Assembly (NCBI GenBank): GCA_947499775.1
Contig: CANMPY010000113.1
Coordinates: forward strand, 1 to 6,410
DNA from: Bacteroidota bacterium
Lineage (GTDB): Bacteria > Bacteroidota > Bacteroidia > NS11-12g > UBA9320
Length of the DNA stretch: 6,410 nucleotides
Reading direction: 5' to 3'
In this document: positions 1-6,139 of the stretch, one piece after another
Numbering within the stretch: the stretch's first letter is position 1
Layout: the number at the start of each line of letters is the position of its first letter
The notes under the pieces: generated by a model
Databases searched by the model: none
What the model saw: only the letters and a program-made list of their open reading frames with translations
Told to the model about the DNA's origin: nothing
Translations under genes and position numbers: made by a program

Positions 1-9
1 AACATTTGT

Positions 10-35
10 ATAATCTAATCTGAAGACTAGATTAT
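10..35. terminator. Possible weak terminator hairpin after the minus-strand gene
   Basis: Positions 10-20 pair with 25-35 around a TGAA loop, with a single A/C mismatch (18/27). This gives an 11-position stem made mostly of A-T pairs. It starts two bases beyond the stop codon of the minus-strand gene, where a terminator would be expected. The stem is AT-rich and the minus-strand tail after it is not a clean U-run, so intrinsic termination is only plausible. Read on the plus strand, the tail is T/A-rich and could serve an unseen gene to the left. Confidence 0.3.
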
Positions 36-36
36 T

Positions 37-438
37 TTAAATTATCATGATGCCTTGTTTTCCGGTGAACGGAATTGGAATAAAAAACTCAGCTGAAATA
101 CTACCCGGCACAAATTCATATTTGCGGTCAGATATTTTTTTGTCTATATAAAAACTTAACCAAAAGCGGTTGCTTAAAAGAAAAATTTCTTCCATTATAG
201 TCTCGAATGGTGTGGCACATCGCGGCTTTACGGTTTTAATATAATGACGAAATGTGCCAGTTTGAATGGATTCATCTAATTCATTAAGCCCAATACCAGT
301 TGAATTAATAATAACATCATCCAATCTAAAATCGCTTAAGTTTATAAGGTAAACTTTCCAATCGTTTTCAAGGCTTGATTCTTTTACAATGGCTATGCCA
401 ATATCCTTTATTTCCGATGGTATTATATCTTTTAACAT
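37..438 (-). CDS. Conserved hypothetical protein, small cytosolic Bacteroidota family
   Basis: A complete 133-residue reading frame from ATG at 438 to TAA at 39-37. No signal peptide or membrane segment is visible, so the product is probably cytosolic. The pattern resembles, from memory, a roughly 130-residue Bacteroidota family of unknown function, some members of which carry the misleading database name 'phenylalanyl-tRNA synthetase subunit alpha'. Shared points are an early 'IAIVKE' strand, the 'DWKVYLIN' strand at about residues 26-33, 'GTFRHYIK' at about 61-68, and a C-terminal 'PIPFTGKQGIMI'. Nothing here resembles a tRNA synthetase catalytic core, and I do not assign that function. The ATG at 438 is preferred because the N-terminus lines up with the remembered family. 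Only four bases separate it from a TAATTTTG element, so there is almost no leader and no Shine-Dalgarno sequence. The gene is divergent from the rhomboid gene. Confidence 0.75.
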   Translation of the reverse strand: MLKDIIPSEIKDIGIAIVKESSLENDWKVYLINLSDFRLDDVIINSTGIGLNELDESIQTGTFRHYIKTVKPRCATPFETIMEEIFLLSNRFWLSFYIDKKISDRKYEFVPGSISAEFFIPIPFTGKQGIMII

Positions 439-442
439 TGTT

Positions 443-450
443 CAAAATTA
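443..450 (-). promoter_or_regulatory. Candidate Bacteroidota -7 element (TAATTTTG) for the minus-strand gene
   Basis: Read on the minus strand, 450 to 443 spells TAATTTTG, an exact match to the TAnnTTTG -7 consensus of the Bacteroidota primary sigma factor. Only AACA separates it from the ATG at 438, so transcription would begin at or within a few bases of the start codon. No good TTTG -33 element is seen at the usual distance (about 468-472). The match could be chance in AT-rich DNA. Confidence 0.35.
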
Positions 451-730
451 AAGCCTATTCATAAGATTACACCGCCATGAAATCAAAAAAAAAGACAGTT
501 AGTGTATTTTAGTACACGCCATACGCAACGCTTACTTTGGATGAGCTTGATATAAATAATAAAGATCCGATTGGTTTTGTTTGCCTTAAATAGGCTTACA
601 CCAAAAAGTGTAAAGCAAGTTTTCGTTATCCGTTGGTGTGAATAACGGAATAAACTAAGCCATTGGTCATTTCCCCCATAGTATTCTGATAGGTATTGAT
701 TTAAGGTTTAGTACAAGTGAAGTATTCAAT

Positions 731-738
731 TAATTTTG
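731..738 (+). promoter_or_regulatory. Candidate -7 promoter element (TAATTTTG) for the rhomboid gene
   Basis: TAATTTTG at 731-738 matches TAnnTTTG exactly. A weak -33-like TTTA sits at 707-710, 20 bases upstream, close to the usual spacing. Transcription would start near 744, leaving a leader of about 40 bases before the ATG at 785. The same octamer occurs, facing the other way, in front of the divergent gene. Confidence 0.5.
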
Positions 739-784
739 TTATTCGGTTATGTGAAATGTATAAAATAATAAGTATTTTCGGGAA

Positions 785-1489
785 ATGATTCGTTTAGCTT
801 GGTCTATGTTTGAAAGTGCAATGTATCCATTGATAATGGTTATGTGCATGTGGCTAACGTATTTTTTAAATATTGATCTTCAATGGCATGCCGAAGAATT
901 AGGGGTTAGACCTCATCAGATTTCCGGATTAATTGGTATTGCCACAATGCCATTTTTACACGAAAATTTAGAACATTTGTTCAGTAATTCACTTCCTTTA
1001 GTGGTGGCTGGTAGTTTTTTATTTTACTATTTTAAAAAACTCACTTGGCTCATATGTGCAGTAGTTTGGGTTGTTGGCGGTGGTATTTTATGGTGCATAG
1101 GTTCGCCCGGAACCCTACATATTGGAGCCAGCGGTTTGGTTTATGGCTTGGTCTTTTTTTTATTAATTTCGGGCGTTATTCGCGCACATCGAAACCTGGC
1201 TGCGGTGGCCTTACTCATGGTTTTCTTATACGGCAGTTTGGTATGGGGGCTGTTTCCTGAGTATGTATACATAATGAAAGAAAATATTTCGTGGGAAGGC
1301 CATCTTGGGGGCGCAATTTCAGGCATAGCCATGGCTATTATTCTACGAAAAAAAGGACCCCCAAAACCTGTCGATGACATAACTCCTGACGACAATGACA
1401 TTGAAGATGATAATCCGTATTGGATGCAAGATGAGGCACACGAAGAATCATCCTCAGAGGAAAATAATTTACCGAGTGATCCAAAATAA
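785..1489 (+). CDS. Rhomboid family intramembrane serine protease
   Basis: A 234-residue polytopic inner-membrane protease of the rhomboid (peptidase S54) family, which cleaves transmembrane segments of other proteins within the lipid bilayer. The catalytic pair is visible: Ser116 in 'HIGASGLVYG' (GxSG motif) and His173 in 'WEGHLGGAISG'. The 'HENLEHLFSN' segment supplies His59, His64 and Asn68, matching H145, H150 and the oxyanion N154 of E. coli GlpG. About six membrane segments are seen, near residues 12-29, 67-84, 87-105, 111-131, 138-156 and 174-188. Residues 191-234 form a hydrophilic, strongly acidic C-terminal tail that is probably cytosolic and disordered. ATG 785 is the first possible ATG, since an in-frame TAA lies at 761-763; a GGGAA lies too close to act as a normal ribosome binding site. 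Natural substrates are unknown. The next gene begins within about 40 bases, so the two are probably co-transcribed. Confidence 0.93.
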   Translation: MIRLAWSMFESAMYPLIMVMCMWLTYFLNIDLQWHAEELGVRPHQISGLIGIATMPFLHENLEHLFSNSLPLVVAGSFLFYYFKKLTWLICAVVWVVGGGILWCIGSPGTLHIGASGLVYGLVFFLLISGVIRAHRNLAAVALLMVFLYGSLVWGLFPEYVYIMKENISWEGHLGGAISGIAMAIILRKKGPPKPVDDITPDDNDIEDDNPYWMQDEAHEESSSEENNLPSDPK

Positions 1490-1531
1490 ACATTAGGTAT
1501 ATTCCGAAAAATGCCAATCCATGGGAATAAA

Positions 1532-2500
1532 ATGAAAAAGGTATTTTGCTATAGTTTGATTTTTGGGATTTTACAACTTATTCCAATTAGGGCTTTAGGG
1601 TGGGGGTTCAAAGCTCATCGACAATTAAATTATGCTGCTGTATTTACCTTGCCACCTGAACTTTTCAAATTTTATAAACCGCATATAAACTACATAACCG
1701 AGAAGGCTGTAAATGCTGATAAACGACGCTATGCTTTTGCTGACGAGGCTTGTAGACATTTTTTGGATGCCGATCACTACGAAAAAAAAGTTCCGATTGA
1801 TACTATACCTAATGCTTGGAATAACGCAGTTCTGAAATATTCTGAGGATACGCTTCTAGCATATGGTATTGTTCCTTGGCATCTGCAACGTGTGCAATAT
1901 CAATTAACGAAAGCATTTGCTGAGAAAAATCTGTACTTAATTCTTAAACTAAGTGCCGATTTAGGCCATTATGCTGCTGATTTGCATGTGCCATTGCATT
2001 CAACCGAAAACTATAACGGTCAATTAACAGAGCAAGAAGGAATTCATAGCCTTTGGGAGTCGAGGCTGTATGAGTTATTCGAACCAAACTATGATTTTTT
2101 TACAGGCAGAGCTTCCTATTTACCAAACGTATCGGAAACAATTTGGGAACGTTTTGCACAAAGTTTTGCCGCACTTGACAGTGTCTTAATTTTCGAAAAA
2201 TTAGCTGGCCTTAAACATCCAAATAAATATTCGTTACAATCTAATGGTAGAACGAATGTAAAAGTATACAATGAAGCGTTTTGCATTTATTACAACCACT
2301 TGCTTAATGGTATGATAGAACGAAGAGCTAGGGCCTCAATAAATTTAATTGGCTCACTTTGGTATACTGCGTGGGTAGATGCCGGCCAACCTGATTTAAG
2401 CAATTTAAAGGAAGAACCACTGAAAACCGAAAACAATGATGAGACTCTCATTCAAACCTTATTTCAAAATTCAAGAATTATAGGCAGAAAAGAAGATTAA
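1532..2500 (+). CDS. Secreted zinc-dependent phospholipase C / S1-P1 nuclease-like protein
   Basis: A probable exported trinuclear-zinc phosphodiesterase of the PLC/S1-P1 superfamily, 322 residues from the ATG at 1532. Residues 1-23 form a signal peptide (MKK, hydrophobic core, 'ALG' before the cut). Cleavage would expose Trp24, and the family uses the mature N-terminal Trp to bind zinc. Other likely ligands are His29 ('WGFKAH'), Asp63, His76 ('RHFLDADHY'), then His146, Asp150 and His156 in 'GHYAADLHVPLH', and His172/Glu176 in 'HSLWE'. The HxxxD-x5-H and HxxxE spacings match B. cereus phospholipase C (H118/D122/H128, H142/E146), and the Glu favours the PLC branch over the Asp of S1/P1 nucleases. 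A conserved-looking 'WVDAGQPDL' lies near residues 281-289. The substrate, lipid or nucleic acid, cannot be decided. An in-frame ATG at 1511 would add seven residues; 1532 is preferred for its cleaner signal peptide and a GGGAA five bases upstream. It probably shares a transcript with the rhomboid gene. Confidence 0.85.
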   Translation: MKKVFCYSLIFGILQLIPIRALGWGFKAHRQLNYAAVFTLPPELFKFYKPHINYITEKAVNADKRRYAFADEACRHFLDADHYEKKVPIDTIPNAWNNAVLKYSEDTLLAYGIVPWHLQRVQYQLTKAFAEKNLYLILKLSADLGHYAADLHVPLHSTENYNGQLTEQEGIHSLWESRLYELFEPNYDFFTGRASYLPNVSETIWERFAQSFAALDSVLIFEKLAGLKHPNKYSLQSNGRTNVKVYNEAFCIYYNHLLNGMIERRARASINLIGSLWYTAWVDAGQPDLSNLKEEPLKTENNDETLIQTLFQNSRIIGRKED

Positions 2501-2668
2501 CGAACGGTTGCGGGTTTACCTAGTTGTTTTCATAATTTACACCTTTTTAGCGTAAACCTATTTCAGGATAAGACATATCCCCTAATACGATAAATATTCA
2601 CAATGTGTTTAAAGTTGCTTGATAAAATCCATTACACGTTATAACTGAATTTTTAGTAATACCTTAAT
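2501..2668. other. Convergent intergenic spacer
   Basis: 168 bases between two converging genes. A 7-bp inverted repeat, GGTTTAC (2513-2519) with GTAAACC (2552-2558), spans a 32-base loop, and an 8-base palindrome GTTATAAC lies at 2638-2645. Neither looks like a standard terminator, because no compact GC-rich stem is followed by a T-run on either strand. No gene is seen. Confidence 0.3.
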
Positions 2669-3100
2669 TTAACTTGGTAAAACCTTAGCCGCTCTGTTAA
2701 AAATAAGAGCCGTCCAAACCCATGAACTTATCATACACAATCCGCCAATAGGCGTGATAGCCCCAACCCAAGTAAAGCCTTTGATACCCAAAGTAGACTT
2801 TAAAGCTAAAAAATAGAGCGATCCGCAAAATATTAAAATTCCGAAAAGCAAAAGTCTTCCTTGAATTAATAGACTAACGGTGTTAAATTTTGCTATCAGG
2901 CTTAAAATTAGCAAACCAAAACAACCATAAATTTGATAACGTGCGGCTGTTTCAAAGCTTACAAGTTGGCTAGGCGATAGTTTGGTTTGAAGGTAATGCG
3001 CACCAAATGCTCCAGAAATAATGGCAAAGGCCACTCCAAAAGACCCAATAGAAATTAAACGCGATGAAAAATTATTTGATATAGACTTATTTATTGGCAT
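2669..3100 (-). CDS. DUF423 family (YgdD-like) small inner-membrane protein
   Basis: A 143-residue protein with about four membrane segments (near 15-33, 57-72, 81-101 and 113-135), typical in length and topology for DUF423. The family signatures are in order: 'GAFGAH' at 30-35, 'FETAARYQIY' at 49-58, 'FCGSLYFLAL' at 91-100 and 'ITPIGG' at 115-120. The molecular function of the family is not established. One oddity is that the His normally following the 'YQxY/F' motif (YQAFH in E. coli YgdD, YQMYH in many others) is Gly59 here. The ATG at 3100 is chosen. A longer reading from TTG at 3118 would add six residues, but that TTG lies inside a TACCTTTG promoter element and is therefore unlikely to be transcribed. 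The gene is convergent with the PLC gene and divergent from the lipoprotein gene, with only 37 bases between start codons. Confidence 0.9.
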   Translation of the reverse strand: MPINKSISNNFSSRLISIGSFGVAFAIISGAFGAHYLQTKLSPSQLVSFETAARYQIYGCFGLLILSLIAKFNTVSLLIQGRLLLFGILIFCGSLYFLALKSTLGIKGFTWVGAITPIGGLCMISSWVWTALIFNRAAKVLPS

Positions 3101-3115
3101 TATTTTACGAAATTG

Positions 3116-3145
3116 CAAAGGTATTTTTTTAAACTATATGTTAAA
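3116..3145 (-). promoter_or_regulatory. Candidate promoter of the DUF423 gene, overlapping the lipoprotein start
   Basis: On the minus strand, 3123-3116 reads TACCTTTG, an exact TAnnTTTG -7 match, and 3145-3142 reads TTTA, a -33-like element 18 bases upstream. Transcription would start near 3110, giving a leader of about 10 bases before ATG 3100. The -33 part lies inside the first codons of the divergent lipoprotein gene (ATG at 3138). Transcription of the two genes may therefore interfere. Confidence 0.5.
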
Positions 3146-4751
3146 GAAAATTAAAACGTGGCCTTGGTTTATAACTTATTTGCTTTTTATAGGCAGTTGC
3201 ATGCCCGATGAATTCAAAACCGTAGGGTTAAAAGTTGATGCAATAAACCCTGAATATGCCATTCCTTTGGTGAGCGATGATTTAAGTATTTCAAATTTAA
3301 TTGGCACTGGTGGAACATTTATAAAAAAGGAAACCGATGGCTTTATTTCTTTGGTTTACCGAGGTCAAATTTTTTCGACCACCGCAGAAAAGGTAGTCGT
3401 CTTACCCGATCAAAATTTTAATCAGGTAATGAGTTTAAATGCTGTTCAGGCCAATGCGTTAATGAATGGTCAAAATTTAACCATATCGTCACAAAGTGCA
3501 CATTCCATTAGCATAGGGAGCCGCGAAATTGATTCAATTTGGTTTAAAGCGGGTGCCTTAGTTGCATCCATAGCAAGTGAAATAAAAACAAGCGGAAACT
3601 TAAAAATAACCCTTGAAGATGCAAAAAATTCTGGGGTTTCTTTATCCGTAAATGTTCCATTTAATTATGGAGGAACCACGCCAGTAATAGCAAGTAATTC
3701 AACACTTTTTGATGGCTATAAATGGAATATGACCAAGGGCGGATTAGGGTATAATAGGGTGAATATAAATTATGAATTAACCTTAAATGCAACAACTCAA
3801 ATTGTAAATTCGGGAGATCAAATGACCATTGACTTGGGATTAAAAGGCCTTAATTTTAGCCAATTTTATGGATATGTAGGTCAAGTAAATTTGCTGAATG
3901 AAGCCGAAACTATCGATTTGTCAATTTTCGATAATAGTACCAATGCTTCAATATTTATTGAAGACCCAAAAGTTAAAATCATTTTTGGCAATTCATTTGG
4001 TGTTCCCATTAAGGCAGGGTTTTCAAAATTAGCCACATTTAGCCCCGGAATTCCTGAAACAGATATAACGGGTATTCCCGACCCATTGCCAATTCCTGCC
4101 CCAACACTATCCCAAATCGGACAAATTCTTTATGATTCTGTTTTGATTGACAAATCTACCAGTAATATAAAAACAGCCATTAACCAAAAACCAAAACATC
4201 TTATTTTTAAAGCATTCATCGATTTGAATCCCAATGGGAAACAACAACGAAATTTTTTGACGGATAAAAGTCAATTGAAAATAATTTTAGACGTTGAATT
4301 TCCTTTGTATGGCAGTGTCCGTAATTTTATGCTTGAGGGCGAAAAAGAAATTGAATTTAAGATGCCTGACCAAGAAATAATTGAAGAGATAACCTTGCGG
4401 TTTACAGGATTAAACGGATATCCAATTGATCTTTTTACGCAAGTTTATTTAATGGATTCAATGGGAGTAGCCTTCGATTCGCTTTTTAATAATCAAAGCT
4501 ATCAGTTTATTGAAGCTGCTTCAGTAGGATTGGATGGCAAGGTAACCACCGCCACTAAGAAAACAACAGACATTGTTTTTGATATTCTTAGGGCCAAACG
4601 CTTAAGTAGATTAGCTAAAGTGAAATTACGCGCCCAATTAGGAACCACAAGTCAGGGGGGCACATATCCAAGCGTAAAGTTTTATAGTACCTATGTATTA
4701 GGAATAAAGATAGGCGTTAAAGCAAAGCTTAAATTAGATGCAGGTAAATGA
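3138..4751 (+). CDS. Outer-membrane lipoprotein of unknown function, partner of DUF5723 protein
   Basis: A 537-residue predicted lipoprotein. The N-terminus has a KKIK basic region, a short hydrophobic core and an 'FIGSC' lipobox with Cys21 as the lipidated residue. Acidic residues follow closely ('CMPDEF'), loosely like Bacteroidota lipoprotein export signals, so surface exposure is possible. The rest is rich in beta-strand-like alternation with no membrane segment. Around residues 242-302, 'FYGYVGQ' is followed by 'FIEDPKVKIIFGNSFGVPI', which recalls beta-sandwich repeats of the LEA/WHy type; this is only a resemblance. A Pro-rich linker lies near 303-323. The basic C-terminal part has 'KFYSTYVLGIKIGVKAKL'. 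I recognise no catalytic motif and assign no function. The frame is open back to an ATG at 3021, but that start would put 39 hydrophilic residues before the signal peptide and overlap the opposite gene, so ATG 3138 is chosen. Its stop overlaps the next gene's start (ATGA at 4748-4751). Confidence 0.85.
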   Translation: MLKKIKTWPWFITYLLFIGSCMPDEFKTVGLKVDAINPEYAIPLVSDDLSISNLIGTGGTFIKKETDGFISLVYRGQIFSTTAEKVVVLPDQNFNQVMSLNAVQANALMNGQNLTISSQSAHSISIGSREIDSIWFKAGALVASIASEIKTSGNLKITLEDAKNSGVSLSVNVPFNYGGTTPVIASNSTLFDGYKWNMTKGGLGYNRVNINYELTLNATTQIVNSGDQMTIDLGLKGLNFSQFYGYVGQVNLLNEAETIDLSIFDNSTNASIFIEDPKVKIIFGNSFGVPIKAGFSKLATFSPGIPETDITGIPDPLPIPAPTLSQIGQILYDSVLIDKSTSNIKTAINQKPKHLIFKAFIDLNPNGKQQRNFLTDKSQLKIILDVEFPLYGSVRNFMLEGEKEIEFKMPDQEIIEEITLRFTGLNGYPIDLFTQVYLMDSMGVAFDSLFNNQSYQFIEAASVGLDGKVTTATKKTTDIVFDILRAKRLSRLAKVKLRAQLGTTSQGGTYPSVKFYSTYVLGIKIGVKAKLKLDAGK

Positions 4752-6139
4752 TGAGGCATAGATTAGGTAAAGGTATACTCTGTTTTATTGTGGGATTGAT
4801 TTGCATCCCAAAAGGATTTGCGCAGCTAAATCTTACCATGTATAATATGCATACCCTACCTCAGCGTGTACAGGTAAATCCGGCGCAGGTAAGCGATTCG
4901 AGATTTTTTATTAGTATGCCCGGCTTGGCTTCCATTCATCTATTATATGGAAATACAGGATTTAAAATAAAAGAGCTTGTATCTGTAGATGAATCTAACC
5001 GACTTAATATTCATCCTATTACCTTTTACAATTCATTAAATAAAAACAATCGAATAAATGTAGAAACGGATTGGGATTTAATAAACTTTGGTTTTAAAGT
5101 TAGAAAAAGCAATTTTACAGTTTGCCTTGGCGAAAAAGTAAAAAGCCAGGTCTCGTTTCCAAAAGATTTTTTTGGATTGCTGATAATTGGAAATGCAGGG
5201 GAAAATCTTGGACAAGATCTTAATTTTAATTTTGGTGCCGATATAATGGCATACAATGATTTAAACGCATCGTATTCGCGTTCGTTTTTAAAAGATAAAC
5301 TGAGATTGGGGGTCAAAGGCGCGTATTTAAATGGAATTTTAAACGTTAATACCGAGCGCAGTGATTTGATTTTTAATACCAATCAAGACGATTTTCATTA
5401 TACCATTCGTTCTGATATCAAAATTAATACTTCAAGTATTTTAGATACGATTAAAAAAGGATTTGATGCAGGCCCTTTTGATTATAATGTATTTAAAGGG
5501 CGAAATAGGGGTATGGCTGTGAGCTTAGGTGCAACCTATCAACTGCGTCCAAAAATAGTGTTATCAGCTAGTTTAGTTGATTTAGGATATATAAATTGGA
5601 ACGATAATGTTCAAAATTATCAAACCCAAGACCCCACTCAAAAAACGGAATATTATGGTTTAAAACTTAATGATATTTTTGGAGAAAACCCAAACCCAGA
5701 TTCTTCGTTTAATGCCCTTCTGGATACCCTAAAAGATAAATTAAAGTTAGTAACTACTCATGAGTCATTCAAAACAAATCTTCCCGCAACGCTGTATTTA
5801 GGAGGAAATTTTTGGATAACAAAGCGTCATAATGTGGGTGTGGTATTATATGGCTCCTATTTTAGAAAAAAATTCAATCCAGCGCTTACGCTTTCGTATA
5901 ATGGAAAATTAACCAAAATAATTGGCGTGTCGGTTAGCTATTCGATGATTAACAAATCCTTTGTCAATGGGGGAGTAGGTTTCACTTTAAACGGAGGTCC
6001 TTTTCAATATTATGCCGTAGCCGATAATATTTTGGGAATAATAAAATATAGAAATGCCGATATTGTTGATTTTCGAATGGGGATTAATTTTACGTTTTTG
6101 CGAAAAGACAAACAAGCAGGATTAAGCGGAAAAAAATAA
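4748..6139 (+). CDS. DUF5723-type outer-membrane beta-barrel protein
   Basis: A 463-residue exported protein. Residues 1-25 are a signal peptide ending 'KGFA', with the mature chain starting 'QLNLTMYNMHTLPQ'. The segment 'MYNMHTLPQRVQVNPAQ' (31-47), followed by 'FFISMPGLASIHLLYGNTGF' (53-72) and 'LINFGFKVRKSNFTV' (111-125), is typical, from memory, of Bacteroidota DUF5723 proteins. Alternating amphipathic strands continue to the end, including 'FNFGADIMAYNDLNASYSRSF', 'RLGVKGAYLNG', 'MAVSLGATYQL', 'GVVLYGSYF', 'IGVSVSYSM' and a last strand 'FRMGINFTFLR'. This fits an outer-membrane barrel, with a short basic tail of about 13 residues after the last strand. The role of the family is unknown. 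The start overlaps the lipoprotein stop by four bases (ATGA), so translation is probably coupled; a second ATG at 4751 is an alternative. AGG at 4742-4744 is very close to the start. Confidence 0.85.
   Translation: MMRHRLGKGILCFIVGLICIPKGFAQLNLTMYNMHTLPQRVQVNPAQVSDSRFFISMPGLASIHLLYGNTGFKIKELVSVDESNRLNIHPITFYNSLNKNNRINVETDWDLINFGFKVRKSNFTVCLGEKVKSQVSFPKDFFGLLIIGNAGENLGQDLNFNFGADIMAYNDLNASYSRSFLKDKLRLGVKGAYLNGILNVNTERSDLIFNTNQDDFHYTIRSDIKINTSSILDTIKKGFDAGPFDYNVFKGRNRGMAVSLGATYQLRPKIVLSASLVDLGYINWNDNVQNYQTQDPTQKTEYYGLKLNDIFGENPNPDSSFNALLDTLKDKLKLVTTHESFKTNLPATLYLGGNFWITKRHNVGVVLYGSYFRKKFNPALTLSYNGKLTKIIGVSVSYSMINKSFVNGGVGFTLNGGPFQYYAVADNILGIIKYRNADIVDFRMGINFTFLRKDKQAGLSGKK

Larger units (their letters stand above)
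439..784. other. Divergent intergenic region with small inverted repeats, no gene
   Basis: This 346-base spacer separates two divergent genes. I see no supportable coding sequence; the longest obvious start-to-stop reading is an 11-codon run at 477-512. It holds several short perfect inverted repeats: GTGTA/TACAC at 502-506/513-517, TTACAC/GTGTAA at 596-601/608-613, and CGTTAT/ATAACG at 624-629/642-647. A competing pairing is TCCGTT/AACGGA at 629-634/644-649. None is followed by a convincing U-tract. A -7-type element faces outward near each end (443-450 minus, 731-738 plus). The repeats lie upstream of the predicted rhomboid transcript start, so they would act as DNA sites or in a separate RNA rather than in its leader. 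Confidence 0.5.

Noticed and set aside
37..438. Naming the first gene phenylalanyl-tRNA synthetase subunit alpha
   Set aside because: Related small proteins sometimes carry that label, but 133 residues with no class II synthetase motif cannot be that enzyme.
477..512. 11-codon reading frame in the divergent spacer (MKSKKKTVSVF)
   Set aside because: It is very short, with no ribosome binding site or supporting context; a chance frame is more likely.
1045..1260. 71-codon plus-strand frame inside the rhomboid gene
   Set aside because: It is an out-of-frame shadow of a gene with clear catalytic motifs, and its translation has no recognisable pattern.
1141..1401. 86-codon minus-strand frame opposite the rhomboid gene
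   Set aside because: It is antisense to the catalytic Ser/His region of a clear rhomboid gene, with no domain or promoter evidence.
2513..2558. GGTTTAC/GTAAACC inverted repeat as a terminator for the PLC gene
   Set aside because: The stem is only 7 bp with a 32-base loop and no T-run directly after it.
3101..3118. TTG start at 3118 for the DUF423 protein
   Set aside because: The codon lies inside the TACCTTTG -7 element, and ATG 3100 gives the normal family length.
3122..3129. TATTTTTT as a -7 element for the lipoprotein gene
   Set aside because: The final G of TAnnTTTG is missing and no -33 element is well spaced; the T-run makes such near matches common.
5026..5382. 118-codon minus-strand frame opposite the DUF5723 gene
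   Set aside because: It is antisense to a coherent beta-barrel gene, and its Phe/Lys/Ser/Leu-rich translation is what reversed AT-rich coding DNA gives.
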